Source of the DNA: Lactococcus hircilactis
GTDB taxonomy: Bacteria; Bacillota; Bacilli; Lactobacillales; Streptococcaceae
NCBI RefSeq assembly: GCF_009601015.1
Contig: NZ_WITJ01000006.1
Span: 62,001-126,000 of the forward strand
Direction of reading: 5' to 3'
DNA: 64,000 nt
Shown: positions 9,316 to 22,079 of the stretch, piece by piece
Layout: the number at the start of each line of letters is the position of its first letter
How positions within the stretch are numbered: position 1 is the first letter of the stretch
Program-made: the position numbers and the translations under genes
Notes under the pieces: model-generated
What the model saw: only the letters and a program-made list of their open reading frames with translations
Database searches by the model: none
Told to the model about the DNA's origin: nothing

Positions 9316-10029
9316 ATGGAATCAACCTGGACCTTCAATATTGGACCGATTGCTTTTGATGGAACGATCACTGTGATGACCGTGATTACTTTAGCCATTG
9401 TATTTTGTCTGATATTCTGGGCTAGCCGCAACATGCAGCTAAAACCTTCTGGTAAACAAAACGTTCTTGAATGGGCGGTGGATTTTGTAAATGGCATAGG
9501 AAAAGATATGCTTGGTGCAAAAGAATCCCCACGTTACTCCCTCTTGAGCTTTACCCTGTTCTCATTCCTTCTTGTTGCTAACTCGATTGGCTTGATCACT
9601 AAATTGAGTAATACTCACGATGTCTCACTTTGGAAATCTCCAACAGCAAATGCCACAGTCGATTTGACTTTAGCATTGATGGTTGTCGTTCTTTCAAACG
9701 TCGTCGGAGTCCAAAAATTTGGCTTTGGAAAATATCTAAAAGTCGCCTTTTGGAAAGATCCAAAAGCATTACTTCCAATGAATATTTTGGAAGAGTTCAC
9801 GAATACATTATCGCTTGGTCTTCGTCTTTACGGAAATATTTTCGCAGGTGAAATCATGCTTGGCTTGATTGCAGGAATGGTAAGTTCTACACCATTCATG
9901 TATCCCGTCGCAATTATTCTTGAAATTGCATGGATTGGATTCTCACTTTTTATCTCAGCCCTTCAGGCTTATGTTTTTGTCCTTTTGACAAATCTGTACA
10001 TTAGCCACAAAATCTTAGAAGAAGAATAG
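9316..10029 (+). CDS. atpB: ATP synthase subunit a
   Basis: 237-residue Fo stator subunit with five to six membrane helices. The essential arginine facing the c-ring is Arg170 in LGLRLYGNIFAGE. AGAAAGGAAG precedes the ATG. It lies between atpE and atpF, with nine bases to atpF. Confidence 0.97.
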   Translation: MESTWTFNIGPIAFDGTITVMTVITLAIVFCLIFWASRNMQLKPSGKQNVLEWAVDFVNGIGKDMLGAKESPRYSLLSFTLFSFLLVANSIGLITKLSNTHDVSLWKSPTANATVDLTLALMVVVLSNVVGVQKFGFGKYLKVAFWKDPKALLPMNILEEFTNTLSLGLRLYGNIFAGEIMLGLIAGMVSSTPFMYPVAIILEIAWIGFSLFISALQAYVFVLLTNLYISHKILEEE

Positions 10030-10038
10030 GAGTAGATT

Positions 10039-10542
10039 ATGTTTACATTGTTAGAAACTGCTCCGAATACCGTTATTGGTAACGTCATTGTTGCGAGCGG
10101 AGCTTTCATTATCCTGCTTGTATTGCTTCGTGTTTTTGCATGGAAAGCAATCACAGGAATCTTTGAACAGCGTGCAAAGAAAATCTCTGACGACATTGAT
10201 GCTGCAGAAGTTTCAAGAACTCAAGCAGCACAATTAGTTGATCAAAGAACATCAGAACTCGCTGGTTCAAAAGCAGAAGCAGCAAACATCATTCAAACCG
10301 CCAATGATACCGCGAAACAAAATCGTGATAAAATTGTAGCCAATGCGAATGAAGAAGCTGCAAATACTAAAAAACGTGCTCAAGGAGAAATTGAACAAGA
10401 ACGCAAAGAAGCGCTCAATTCAGTTAAAGGAGATGTTGCTGATATCTCAGTTAAAATCGCTGAAAAATTGATTGGTCAATCTCTTGATGTGAATGCACAA
10501 TCTGAATTAATTGACACTTATATCTCTAAGTTAGGAGAATAA
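10039..10542 (+). CDS. atpF: ATP synthase subunit b
   Basis: 167-residue peripheral-stalk subunit: one N-terminal membrane helix (about 15-35) and a long charged, Ala/Glu/Lys/Arg-rich helix forming the dimeric coiled coil. AGGAG lies before the ATG. One base separates its stop from atpH. Confidence 0.95.
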   Translation: MFTLLETAPNTVIGNVIVASGAFIILLVLLRVFAWKAITGIFEQRAKKISDDIDAAEVSRTQAAQLVDQRTSELAGSKAEAANIIQTANDTAKQNRDKIVANANEEAANTKKRAQGEIEQERKEALNSVKGDVADISVKIAEKLIGQSLDVNAQSELIDTYISKLGE

Positions 10543-10543
10543 G

Positions 10544-11071
10544 ATGACCAAGATAAATTCACAAAAATACAGTAAAGCCCTCCTTGAGGTTTCAAAAGAA
10601 CAAAATAAAGTCGAAGAAGTATTAAAAGAAGTCAATGAACTCATTGAATTATTTAATCGGGCTTCATTAGCTGCCATTTTTGGGAGCGAAGTTTATTCTG
10701 AACAAGCGAAATCTCAACTTGTGGACACATTGAATCAATCAGCATCAGATCTGATGCACAATTTTCTAAATACTGTACGAGCAAACGGACGTTTATCTGA
10801 TCTTTATGAAATCTTGCTGGAAGTAAAAAATACGGCAGATGACATGTTTAAAATAGGAGATGTTGAAGTAATCTCAAGTGTTGCATTAACGTCAGCCCAA
10901 TTAGATAAAATGAATCAATTAGCTCGTGCAAAGTTTGATTTGAACACCGTAAAAATCATTAATACTGTTGATCCCAGTATCCTTGGCGGTTTTGTGATCA
11001 ACTCACGAGGAAAAATTATTGATGCTTCAATTAAAACTCAATTAGCGAAAATCGCTAAAGAAATATTATAA
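10544..11071 (+). CDS. atpH: ATP synthase subunit delta
   Basis: 175-residue OSCP/delta subunit that joins the b stalk to the top of F1: an N-terminal helical bundle and a C-terminal domain with [22 protein letters not shown], the family signature. Read with atpF almost without a gap. Confidence 0.95.
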   Translation: MTKINSQKYSKALLEVSKEQNKVEEVLKEVNELIELFNRASLAAIFGSEVYSEQAKSQLVDTLNQSASDLMHNFLNTVRANGRLSDLYEILLEVKNTADDMFKIGDVEVISSVALTSAQLDKMNQLARAKFDLNTVKIINTVDPSILGGFVINSRGKIIDASIKTQLAKIAKEIL

Positions 11072-12589
<1,518 letters not shown>

Positions 12590-12604
12590 TAGGAGGTTCA
12601 CTTT

Positions 12605-13468
12605 ATGGGAGCTTCACTAAACGAAATAAAATCAAAAATTGCATCAACGGCTAAAACAAGTCAAATTACTGGAGCCATGCAGATGGTTTCTGCTGCAAAA
12701 TTGCAGAAATCGGAAAATCACGCAAAAAAATATCAAACGTATGCTTCAAAGGTAAAGCAAGTAACATTAGACCTTGTGTCTCATGATAAAGGACCTTCAA
12801 AAAATCCGATGATGTTAAAACGCGAAGTAAAAAAGACAGGTTATTTAGTCATTACCTCAGATCGAGGACTTGTCGGAGGATATAATGCGAACATCCTAAA
12901 ATCTGTAATGTCTGAACTGATGAAGAAAAAAAATGATGATGCTTTTTCAGTGATGGCTTTAGGCGGAATGGGAGCAGATTTTTTCAAGGCTCGGGACATT
13001 AAAGTTTCATACGAATTACGTGGTCTTTCAGATCAACCGAATTTTGAAGAAGTCCGTCACATCGTCTCAGAAGCTGTGAAATTATATCAATCTGAAGAGT
13101 TTGACGAACTTTTCGTCTGCTACAATCACCATGTTAATTCATTAACGAGTGAAGTTCGGATGGAAAAAATGTTACCTATCTCATTTGATGATGTCACATC
13201 AACACCAAGCCTAGATACGTTTGAGCTTGAACCAGATCGTGATCAGATTTTAGACCAATTGCTTCCGCAGTATGCTGAGAGTTTAATTTATGGCTCTATT
13301 GTAGATGCGAAAACGGCAGAACACGCTGCAGGAATGACAGCGATGCAAACTGCCACTGATAATGCGAATTCAGTAATTCATGATTTAACGATTCAATTTA
13401 ACCGTGCCCGTCAAGCTGCAATCACGCAAGAAATTACGGAAATTGTCGCTGGAGCGGCTGCACTTTAA
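12605..13468 (+). CDS. atpG: ATP synthase subunit gamma
   Basis: 287-residue central rotor shaft. The N-terminal ([29 protein letters not shown]) and C-terminal ([21 protein letters not shown]) helices form the conserved coiled coil; [14 protein letters not shown] is typical of the Rossmann-like middle. AGGAGG precedes the ATG. An unusually long 130-base gap follows before atpD. Confidence 0.96.
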   Translation: MGASLNEIKSKIASTAKTSQITGAMQMVSAAKLQKSENHAKKYQTYASKVKQVTLDLVSHDKGPSKNPMMLKREVKKTGYLVITSDRGLVGGYNANILKSVMSELMKKKNDDAFSVMALGGMGADFFKARDIKVSYELRGLSDQPNFEEVRHIVSEAVKLYQSEEFDELFVCYNHHVNSLTSEVRMEKMLPISFDDVTSTPSLDTFELEPDRDQILDQLLPQYAESLIYGSIVDAKTAEHAAGMTAMQTATDNANSVIHDLTIQFNRARQAAITQEITEIVAGAAAL

Positions 13469-15008
<1,540 letters not shown>

Positions 15009-15024
15009 GATCGGAGGTCGCTAA

Positions 15025-15459
15025 ATGGCTGAAGAATTAGAAGAAATGACTGTTCAAGTGATTACACCGAGTGGATTGGTGTATGATCATCATGGTTCTT
15101 TTGTACTTGCGCATACTTTGAGTGGGGATATGGGGATTCTACCTCATATGATTAATACCATTTCAGCATTGAAAATTGATGAGCTTAAAGTTCGTCGTCC
15201 AGAAGATAAAGATGGTAGAGTTGATTATATCGCTGTAAATGGCGGGATTATCGAAGTGAACCATAATCTGGTCACGATTATTGCAGATTCTGCAGAACGA
15301 GAACGCGACATTGATGTTTCTCGTGCAGAGCGCGCTAAAATCCGTGCAGAACGCGAAATTGAACAGGCTAAAGCCGAACATAAAGTGGACGATGTCAAAC
15401 GGGCTGAGGTCTCACTTCACAGAGCTTTGAATCGATTAAATGTTGCTAATCATCTTTAA
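15025..15459 (+). CDS. atpC: ATP synthase subunit epsilon
   Basis: 144-residue F1 subunit: N-terminal beta-sandwich ([31 protein letters not shown]) and a C-terminal helical hairpin with [18 protein letters not shown]. Last gene of the operon, ribosome site GGAGG, followed by a terminator. Confidence 0.96.
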   Translation: MAEELEEMTVQVITPSGLVYDHHGSFVLAHTLSGDMGILPHMINTISALKIDELKVRRPEDKDGRVDYIAVNGGIIEVNHNLVTIIADSAERERDIDVSRAERAKIRAEREIEQAKAEHKVDDVKRAEVSLHRALNRLNVANHL

Positions 15460-15474
15460 TATCAAAGCAATTAA

Positions 15475-15514
15475 TAAAAAACATTGTAAAAAAATTTCTT
15501 ACGATGTTTTTTTG
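15475..15514 (+). terminator. terminator of the ATP synthase operon
   Basis: ACATTGTAA at 15481 pairs with TTACGATGT (one G-T pair), the hairpin being flanked by an A-run on the left and TTTTTTT on the right. Confidence 0.85.
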
Positions 15515-15562
15515 TGTGTTAATTTATAAAAACAATTGCGAAAATTGAATTATAATGATAAA

Positions 15563-16225
15563 ATGGCTACAACTGAAAAAAGTAAGAAAAGGCAGAAGAT
15601 GGTTGACAACGACTTTAGTGATTTGCTTCAGGCACTGATTTTATTAGAAAAGAAGATTAGGCAAATCGATGAATTAAAGCGAGAATTAAAAAAAGAAATC
15701 AATAAAATGATCAATCAAAGAGCAATTTTACTCTCAGGTGTGGTTTCAGTGATTTTAGTTTATATTTATGCGATTAATTATTCATTTTTATTTGAACAAG
15801 GGGCAAAAAAGGTTTCATTATTAGCTTCTTTTTTACAGATGTTTTTAGTGGGATTTGTTTCTTGGGGATTTAGCTTGATAATCAAAGAGTTTTTTAGAAG
15901 TTTATTATCCAAAAATGTGATTCCAGGGGGAAGGAAGCACATCGAGCGGATTCAAAAAAGAAAATATGTAAGTAAGAAAGAGGCAATTGAAAAAGAAATT
16001 GATGAAATTTTAAATCAAAAAGTGATTTTGAACTCTCGTGTGATGGTTGATTTGTTAAATTCGAGAACGCTGAATTATTTGATCGATGCTGTAAAAACAA
16101 AAGAAGTCAATTCTATTGATGAAGCGATTCATCTCTTGGAACTTGAAATTCAGGATGAAAAAGCCTATCACTTTTTACTGCCCGATGAGAATGTTGTAAC
16201 GTATGCAAAGCATTTAAGTTTGTAA
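15563..16225 (+). CDS. membrane protein of unknown function
   Basis: About 220 residues. An N-terminal charged helical region (basic, likely coiled coil, up to residue 50) is followed by two membrane helices (about 52-75 and 85-110) and a charged C-terminal domain. No family is recognised. Start choice is open: ATG 15563 lies only six bases after a TATAAT (15551-15556), which would make the mRNA leaderless; a second ATG at 15599 has a weak AAAAGG before it; an upstream in-frame TTG at 15536 would lie outside the transcript. It is followed 22 bases later by a glycosyltransferase gene. Confidence 0.65.
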   Translation: MATTEKSKKRQKMVDNDFSDLLQALILLEKKIRQIDELKRELKKEINKMINQRAILLSGVVSVILVYIYAINYSFLFEQGAKKVSLLASFLQMFLVGFVSWGFSLIIKEFFRSLLSKNVIPGGRKHIERIQKRKYVSKKEAIEKEIDEILNQKVILNSRVMVDLLNSRTLNYLIDAVKTKEVNSIDEAIHLLELEIQDEKAYHFLLPDENVVTYAKHLSL

Positions 16226-16247
16226 AATAATGTTTGAATGAAAGGAC

Positions 16248-17171
16248 ATGATGATTTTATCTTTAATAATTCCTTGTTATAATGAAGAAAAAAGCATTCC
16301 ACTTTTTTTTGAGCGTACTGAACGTGTTCGGCTTCAATTAAAAGTGGATTTTGAGTATTGGTTCATTGATGATGGTTCACAAGATCAGACCTTATCTTAT
16401 TTAAAGCGATTGAATAAACAACATGAGTATGTTCATTATCTTTCTTTTTCTCGTAATTTTGGCAAGGAAGCGGCGATGTTTGCTGGATTGCAGGTCTCAA
16501 CGGGAGATTTTGTGACGATTTTGGATGCGGATTTGCAAGATCCTCCAGAAGTACTTATTGAAATGGTTGAAAAAATAGGATTAGAAAATGTAGATTGTGT
16601 GGCTGCCAGACGAATGAATCGTGTGGGAGAGGCTTATTTGACTTCTCTTGGATCAAAAGCTTTCTATTTTTTGATGAATAAAATGTCGCGCACTCCTGTT
16701 GTTGATGGGGTTCGAGATTTTCGCTTGATGCGTCGTCAGATGGTTGATTCAATTTTAAGTTTGACAGAATCAAGTCGTTTTTCAAAGGGATTGTTTACGT
16801 GGGTGGGATTTTCTACGGAATATGTTAGCTATCCCAATGAACAAAGAGTATCAGGATCAACAAAGTGGAAGTTCGGAAATAAAATTCGGTATGCGATGGA
16901 TGGTTTAATTAATTTTAGCGAAATCCCTCTTAATTTTGTGACTTATAGCGGGTTATTGATGGTACTTATGACGATCTTGGCCATTATTGTTTTGGTTATT
17001 CGACAGTTGTTTTTCCATCACTCCGTTTCTGGATGGACTTCTATGGTTGTCATTTTACTTTTTTGTTTTGGTTTTACTTGGTTGACCTTAGGGGTAATCG
17101 GAAAATATATCAGTACCGTATTTTTGGAAGTCAAAAAACGACCAATTTATATCATTAAAGAAAAAAAATAA
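16248..17171 (+). CDS. family 2 glycosyltransferase, polyprenyl-phosphate type (GtrB/YkoT-like)
   Basis: 307 residues: a cytoplasmic GT-A domain with SLIIPCYNEEKSIPLFFERT at the start and the metal-binding motif ILDADLQDPPE near 93-103, then two C-terminal membrane helices. This architecture is that of DPM1/GtrB enzymes, which transfer a sugar from a nucleotide sugar to undecaprenyl phosphate for later attachment to cell-wall polymers. AAAGGA precedes the ATG. It lies between an unknown membrane protein and a secreted protein, which suggests a cell-surface role, but the acceptor is unknown. Confidence 0.85.
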   Translation: MMILSLIIPCYNEEKSIPLFFERTERVRLQLKVDFEYWFIDDGSQDQTLSYLKRLNKQHEYVHYLSFSRNFGKEAAMFAGLQVSTGDFVTILDADLQDPPEVLIEMVEKIGLENVDCVAARRMNRVGEAYLTSLGSKAFYFLMNKMSRTPVVDGVRDFRLMRRQMVDSILSLTESSRFSKGLFTWVGFSTEYVSYPNEQRVSGSTKWKFGNKIRYAMDGLINFSEIPLNFVTYSGLLMVLMTILAIIVLVIRQLFFHHSVSGWTSMVVILLFCFGFTWLTLGVIGKYISTVFLEVKKRPIYIIKEKK

Positions 17172-17198
17172 TTTTTTGTTTCAAAATATTTCAAAATA

Positions 17199-17227
17199 AT
17201 TGCATTTTGATGAAAATAATGTTAATA
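17199..17227 (+). promoter_or_regulatory. likely promoter of the secreted-protein gene
   Basis: TTGCAT (17199-17204), 17-base spacer, TAATAT (17222-17227). The start of transcription would be only about 15-20 bases before the first possible start codon. Confidence 0.5.
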
Positions 17228-17248
17228 TAGAAGCAGTTATTCATTGAA

Positions 17249-17860
17249 TTGAAATATATTGGAAAGGGATTGGTAGGGTTAGTGAGAGGTTTTGAATACC
17301 AAGGTCATCAAAAATGGAGCGTTTTTCTATTTTTTTTCGTCACGATGATGGGCATTATTTTTTTTTCACAAAAAGCTCTTGCACAAGACTGGAGCACGTT
17401 TTCAAAAAATAGCTTGGCTGATAAGGGAAATAGAACTTCTTTTGATCATCAGATCAAGAATAATCCAATTCTTTTTTTACAAGAAAAGCATAGTGAGGGA
17501 AAAAAAGTTGTTTTTTCGTGGCAGAAGCATGATCGTGCTTTAGAAAATCAACTGCACCAGGAAGAGGAATTTCTCAAGAGCGAAAAAGGCGCTGTCAGTA
17601 CTGACAAAAAGATTTTGCCCGATTTTTCTATTTTAAAAGATGACAGTATTGTGATTCCAAAGCTCGATTTTCCCAAAAAAGCAAATCAAATGGCAGTTTT
17701 TTCTAAATTTCAAAAGCAACATAAGACACATTCGTTCTTGCTCAGTGAAGGTAATTTAAAGAGTGATTTGGCTGCGTGTGGAGGAGTTGTTTCTGGTGGA
17801 GCTGCATCGTCACTTTTATTTTCTTTTGTCAGGCGAAAACTCTTGGGTTATAAGAAGTAG
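17249..17860 (+). CDS. secreted, possibly membrane-anchored protein of unknown function
   Basis: 203 residues from TTG 17249; GTG 17282 (11 codons later, after GGAAAGGG at 17261) is an alternative start. A basic region and hydrophobic helix end in KALAQD, a good type I signal-peptidase site. The mature part is polar, Lys/Asp/Gln-rich and without cysteines until the end. The C-terminus has a glycine-rich hydrophobic stretch (GGVVSGGAASSLLFSFV) closed by the basic tail RRKLLGYKK, the layout of a surface-anchor tail, but with no LPxTG motif; AACGG precedes it. One palindrome copy encodes A115-V-S-T-D-K120. No family recognised. Confidence 0.6.
   Translation: MKYIGKGLVGLVRGFEYQGHQKWSVFLFFFVTMMGIIFFSQKALAQDWSTFSKNSLADKGNRTSFDHQIKNNPILFLQEKHSEGKKVVFSWQKHDRALENQLHQEEEFLKSEKGAVSTDKKILPDFSILKDDSIVIPKLDFPKKANQMAVFSKFQKQHKTHSFLLSEGNLKSDLAACGGVVSGGAASSLLFSFVRRKLLGYKK
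17593..17606. repeat. iterated palindrome TGTCAGTACTGACA, in CDS
   Basis: Perfect copy within the secreted-protein gene, read in the VSTD frame in the polar extracellular part. Confidence 0.9.
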
Positions 17861-17877
17861 AATTTAATTCAAAAACG

Positions 17878-17908
17878 TAAAAAAAGTCAGCGCTCTGGCT
17901 TTTTTTGT
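17878..17908 (+). terminator. terminator after the secreted-protein gene
   Basis: AAAAAGTCAG and CTGGCTTTTTTT form a stem with one G-T pair around the loop CGCT, ending in a T-run. Confidence 0.8.
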
Positions 17909-17967
17909 GCTAAAATAAAATCAGTGTTTCTAAGGAAATGATCACGATTGAAAGATGAGGCAAAGTG

Positions 17968-18882
17968 ATGCGTAAAGTAGGAATTATTGGACTGGGTCAT
18001 GTTGGAGCTACAGTGGCTTTGGATATTGTTCAAGGTGGTTTTGCGGATGAATTGGTTTTGATTGATAAAAATCCTGAAATTGCTAGAGCAGAAGTATTTG
18101 ATTTATGGGATTCATTAGCATTACAGCCCTATCATGTGAAGATTTATGCAGGAGATTATCATGATTTGAGGGATGCTGATGTTGTATTATCGACTTTGGG
18201 GCACATTGATGCGATCAAGCCTGGTGGAGACCGATTTACAGAATTGCGTTTAAATGCACCTGAGGTGAAACAGGTTTCTGACGATTTAAATGCGTCTGGC
18301 TTTTCAGGGATTCTAATTGCAACAACAAATCCTAATGATGTTATTGTAGAGATGTATTCACACTACTTGAACCTTTCGCAATCACGGATTTTGGGGACGG
18401 GGACTTATTTAGATACTGCTCGAATGAAAAGACAAGTCGCAGGACATTTAAACTTAGATCCGCGGTGCGTTGAAGGGTATGCGTTAGGTGAACATGGGAA
18501 TTCACAATTCGTGGCTTGGTCAACCGTACGTGTGGCAGGACGTTTATTTTCTGAGATTGCAAAAGAAAAAGGATTGAACTTGGATGCGATTGAAGAAGAT
18601 TCGCGTCAAGGTGGATTTGCCGTTTTTAACACAAAACATTATACGAACGTTGCGATTGCAGCGGCGACGGTGGGATTGATGAACCTGGTCCTTTCAGATG
18701 CAAAAAGTAGTGCTATTTGTTCACATTATGATCCACAATTTAATTCTTATATTTCTACCCCAGCGCTGATTGGGAAAAACGGGGTCGAAGGTCTGATTGA
18801 ATTACCTTTGACGGCAGATGAAAAAGTTAAACTTCAAGCCTCTGCTGATGAGATTCAAAACAAGATAAAATTATTTAGTTAA
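17968..18882 (+). CDS. L-2-hydroxyisocaproate dehydrogenase (L-lactate dehydrogenase family)
   Basis: NAD-dependent 2-hydroxyacid dehydrogenase of the LDH/MDH fold, about 304 residues. The Rossmann motif GLGHVG is at 8-13; GTGTYLDTARMKR holds the conserved Asp/Arg pair and His176 in GEHGNSQF is the proton donor. The substrate loop (GGDRFTELRLN) and EHGNSQ in place of the EHGDSE usual in LDH point to the branched-chain hydroxyisocaproate group rather than L-LDH. ATG 17968 is seven bases after GAGG; GTG 17965 is an alternative. It stands alone between terminators, convergent with glnQ. It would reduce 2-oxo acids from leucine-type amino acids to hydroxy acids, regenerating NAD+. Confidence 0.78.
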   Translation: MRKVGIIGLGHVGATVALDIVQGGFADELVLIDKNPEIARAEVFDLWDSLALQPYHVKIYAGDYHDLRDADVVLSTLGHIDAIKPGGDRFTELRLNAPEVKQVSDDLNASGFSGILIATTNPNDVIVEMYSHYLNLSQSRILGTGTYLDTARMKRQVAGHLNLDPRCVEGYALGEHGNSQFVAWSTVRVAGRLFSEIAKEKGLNLDAIEEDSRQGGFAVFNTKHYTNVAIAAATVGLMNLVLSDAKSSAICSHYDPQFNSYISTPALIGKNGVEGLIELPLTADEKVKLQASADEIQNKIKLFS

Positions 18883-18893
18883 GAACAAAAAAC

Positions 18894-18919
18894 CACTTTT
18901 GTCAGTGCTGACAAAAGTG
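18894..18919. terminator. terminator hairpin on TGTCAGTGCTGACA
   Basis: A 12-bp perfect stem around TG; the core 18900-18913 is a perfect palindrome copy. ATTTTTA follows on the plus side. It ends the dehydrogenase gene. Confidence 0.85.
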
Positions 18920-18942
18920 ATTTTTAATGAATAAGTGCGAAA

Positions 18943-18970
18943 AAGATTCTGTCAGTACTGACAGAATCTT
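18943..18970. terminator. terminator hairpin on TGTCAGTACTGACA
   Basis: A perfect 28-base palindrome with core 18950-18963, four bases from the stop of the convergent glnQ. Its outer arms (AAGATTC/GAATCTT) differ from those of the hairpin 24 bases to its left, although the cores match. Confidence 0.8.
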
Positions 18971-18974
18971 AAAA

Positions 18975-19715
18975 TTATGCGTTTAATACTTTTGATAAGA
19001 AATCTTGTAAACGTGGGTGCTTAGGATGATCAAAGAGATCTTCTGGTGTCCCATCTTCAAGAATAACTCCACCATCGGTAAAGATAACACGATTGGCCAC
19101 TTTACGCGCAAAGCCCATTTCATGAGTCACAATCAGCATGGTCATTCCTTTTTGAGCTAAATCTTGCATAACTCCAAGAACATCCCCGACCATTTCAGGA
19201 TCAAGAGCAGAGGTTGGTTCATCAAATAACATGACGTTTGGATCCATTGCAAGTGCTCGTGCAATCGCAACACGTTGTTTTTGTCCACCAGAAAGCATCG
19301 CTGGCATCGCATCCTTCTTATCCATTAAACCAACCGTTTCAAGCAATTCGACTGCTTTTGTTTGAGCTTCACTTTTGGTTAATTTTTTAAGACCTACAGG
19401 AGCGTACATGATGTTTTCAAGCACGGTCATATTTGGGAACAAGTTGAAATGTTGGAAAACCATTCCTACATTTTGTCGGACAATATTAAGGTTTGTTCCT
19501 TTGTCTGTTAAATTGTAACCATCAACGAAAACATCTCCAGAAGTTGCAGATTCAAGCCCATTTAATGTTCTTAAAAAAGTGGATTTACCTGAACCGGAAG
19601 GTCCGATGATACACACCACATCGCCCTTATTGAACTTTGTTGTGATGCCTTTTAAAACTTCATTTTTGCCATAATATTTGTGAAGATCAGTGACTTCAAT
19701 TTGTGTTTTTGCCAT
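18975..19715 (-). CDS. glnQ: glutamine/glutamate ABC transporter ATP-binding protein
   Basis: 246 residues. Walker [10 protein letters not shown] at 38-46, ABC signature LSGGQKQR near 142, Walker [13 protein letters not shown] and the switch His in VTHEMG: a complete ATPase of the polar amino acid uptake group. It is 15 bases downstream of glnP on the same strand and forms the GlnPQ importer with it. Confidence 0.94.
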   Translation of the reverse strand: MAKTQIEVTDLHKYYGKNEVLKGITTKFNKGDVVCIIGPSGSGKSTFLRTLNGLESATSGDVFVDGYNLTDKGTNLNIVRQNVGMVFQHFNLFPNMTVLENIMYAPVGLKKLTKSEAQTKAVELLETVGLMDKKDAMPAMLSGGQKQRVAIARALAMDPNVMLFDEPTSALDPEMVGDVLGVMQDLAQKGMTMLIVTHEMGFARKVANRVIFTDGGVILEDGTPEDLFDHPKHPRLQDFLSKVLNA

Positions 19716-19730
19716 TTAGTTTAATCCTCC

Positions 19731-21878
19731 TTATTTCAATTTCTTTTCGACGTAACGTCCGAGCCACATGATTAATAAAAGAATAATCATGTAAATCAAA
19801 CCAATGATTCCATAAACACGAAAGGCTTGGAAGTTACGCGCAACGATAATTTGTCCAGTTTGAAGCAATTCTACTAAGCCAATGACTGAGACCAATGTTG
19901 TATCTTTTGTCGTGATGACAAATTGATTGATCAAACTTGGAATCGTAATCTTAACGGCTTGTGGTAAAATGACTTTTCGCATCGTTTTGATGTAAGGCAT
20001 ACCAAGTGAGCGAGAAGCCTCCATTTGCCCAATTGGGACGGCTTTAACCCCACCACGAACAATTTCAGCAATGTAAGATGATTCGTTTAGCGTCAGCGCA
20101 ATAACGCCTGCTGTGAACTCATTGAGCGGCGATTGGTGTCCAGTAATCATCTGGAGCAAGTTTGGAATTCCATAGAAAAGGAAAATCGTCAAAACAAGAA
20201 GTGGAAGCGAGCGGTTGATGTCAACATAAATTCTTGAAATCGCACGCAATGTAGGACTTGGAGAAACAGAGAATAATCCAAAAATAATCCCAACAATCAT
20301 GGCTAAAACAAAGGAAACTAAAGCCAATTGAAGTGTAATCCAAAGTCCTTTAATGATTTGTTGCCAGTTGTTTTTAAGAATACCACCAACCGTTGTTTCA
20401 TTTACGGTTTCTTTACTTGTGGATGAAGCGTTTGTTCCTAAGTACTTCCCAACAATCTTATCATATTGACCAGATGTTCGCAGTTGAGCTAATCCGTTAT
20501 TGAACATTTCAATCAATTCAGGATTTTGCCCTTTTTTAACTGCAAAACCATACTGTCCATCAGCGATAGGTGGAAGTGGGGTTTTAAATTGCTTGCCTTG
20601 TTTGATGGCGTATTTGATCACAGGTTCGTCATCCATCAAAGCTTTGATGGAGCCATTATCAAGTGAGGAATACATTGTTGTAGCATCCGTAAAAGCTTTC
20701 ACGGTAAAGCCATACTTAGAAGCATTCTGAGTGAGATAATCAAAAGAGGCTGTTCCGTTTTTAGCTCCTACCGTTTTTCCTTTAAGATCGCTCCAGGATT
20801 TGATGCTATCGTCTGTTTTTGGGACAGCAACAGTGAGGTTTGATGAAAAATACGCATCAGAATAATCAAAAACTTGTTTTCTAGCATCAGTGATGGTCAT
20901 TCCTGACATCATCGCATCGGCATGACCTGCTTGAGTTGCATCTACTGCGGATTGGAATCCAATAAAATTCCATTTAATTTTGAACCCTTGATTTTTCGCG
21001 ATAGCATTGAGCAAGTCAACATCAATTCCAGTGAATTGTTTATTCGAATTTTGAAATTCAAAAGGCGCAAAACTATTATCCGATGCAATGGTATAAACAG
21101 CTTTTTTCGGTGTTGCTTTTTTAGCAGTGCTGATGTATTTTGCTAAGATTTTATCATAAGTTCCATCAGCTTTCATTTGCTTGAGCGCACGATTAAAGTC
21201 ATTTACTAACGCTTTATTTTTGCCTTTCATAACAGCAAACCCAAATCCACCAGGAATGGAAATAGAAGGCATATTTATTGATAAATTTTGACCTTGCTTA
21301 ATGGCATAAGCGATGACAGGATAATCATCCATTGCACCGACAATGTTACCTGCAGCGAGTGCCGCATACATGTGTGTACCATCTGAATAAGTCTTAATCG
21401 AATAACCATATTTATCTTTGTTGGCAATTAACCAAGTTTGAGAAGCCGTCCCATTCTTAGCACCAACTGCTTTTCCTTTTAATTGACTATAATCAGTAAT
21501 TTTATTTGCTTTTGTTGTGGCAATCGTCAAAGCAGATGTATAGTATGGATCAGAGAAATCAAAAGTTTGTTTACGTTGATCTGTGATGGACATGCCTGCA
21601 ATGACTGCATCTGCTTGCCCACCTTGGAGATTTTGAAGTGCCGCATCAAAACCAGGGTAACTCATTTCAAGTTTCCAGTCATTAATCTTTGCGACCTCTT
21701 TGATGAGATCCACATCAATACCGACCCATTGTTTATCTGAATTCTGGAATTCAAAAGGTGCATAACTGTTATCACTTGCAACTTTAACAGTTGTTGAAGC
21801 GTGAACTGAACTTGCGACGATTGAAAATCCAGTGAAAAAGGCTAGCAAAGTAGCCAAAGATAGAAATAACTTTTTCAT
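19731..21878 (-). CDS. glnP: glutamine ABC transporter, two fused substrate-binding domains plus permease
   Basis: 715 residues: an N-terminal signal (about 1-27, ending VHAS), substrate-binding domain 1 (about 30-250), domain 2 (about 260-480), then a five-helix permease domain (about 500-715) with the amino acid permease signature and EAA loop around EASRSLGMPYIKTMRKVILP. The two binding domains repeat the same motifs (SYAPFEFQN / SFAPFEFQN; VGAKNGTAS in both). This is the lactococcal GlnP architecture, in which each GlnP of the dimer carries two binding domains for Gln/Glu/Asn. Transcribed before glnQ. Confidence 0.95.
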   Translation of the reverse strand: MKKLFLSLATLLAFFTGFSIVASSVHASTTVKVASDNSYAPFEFQNSDKQWVGIDVDLIKEVAKINDWKLEMSYPGFDAALQNLQGGQADAVIAGMSITDQRKQTFDFSDPYYTSALTIATTKANKITDYSQLKGKAVGAKNGTASQTWLIANKDKYGYSIKTYSDGTHMYAALAAGNIVGAMDDYPVIAYAIKQGQNLSINMPSISIPGGFGFAVMKGKNKALVNDFNRALKQMKADGTYDKILAKYISTAKKATPKKAVYTIASDNSFAPFEFQNSNKQFTGIDVDLLNAIAKNQGFKIKWNFIGFQSAVDATQAGHADAMMSGMTITDARKQVFDYSDAYFSSNLTVAVPKTDDSIKSWSDLKGKTVGAKNGTASFDYLTQNASKYGFTVKAFTDATTMYSSLDNGSIKALMDDEPVIKYAIKQGKQFKTPLPPIADGQYGFAVKKGQNPELIEMFNNGLAQLRTSGQYDKIVGKYLGTNASSTSKETVNETTVGGILKNNWQQIIKGLWITLQLALVSFVLAMIVGIIFGLFSVSPSPTLRAISRIYVDINRSLPLLVLTIFLFYGIPNLLQMITGHQSPLNEFTAGVIALTLNESSYIAEIVRGGVKAVPIGQMEASRSLGMPYIKTMRKVILPQAVKITIPSLINQFVITTKDTTLVSVIGLVELLQTGQIIVARNFQAFRVYGIIGLIYMIILLLIMWLGRYVEKKLK

Positions 21879-21908
21879 TTTCTTCCCCCTATTTTAGTAT
21901 ATTGGAAT

Positions 21909-21937
21909 ATTATATCACAAAAAAAGTGGATTACCAA
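21909..21937 (-). promoter_or_regulatory. promoter of glnPQ
   Basis: On the minus strand TTGGTA (21937-21932), 17-base spacer, TATAAT (21914-21909), about 30 bases upstream of the glnP ATG. Confidence 0.75.
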
Positions 21938-22051
21938 TATAATATGTTATAAAATATCACATAAAACACGTTGAAAACGTGAGAGAACGGACAAAAAAGT
22001 GATAATTTGTCATTTTTTTAATAAAAAATAAGAATTTTATGAAGAAAAGCT

Positions 22052-22069
22052 CATGATTTATAAATCATG
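22052..22069. repeat. 18-bp palindrome upstream of dedA
   Basis: CATGATTTATAAATCATG is a perfect inverted repeat ten bases upstream of the -35 box of the dedA promoter; a possible operator, or the end of a minus-strand leader. Confidence 0.5.
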
Positions 22070-22079
22070 TGTGCAAGCA

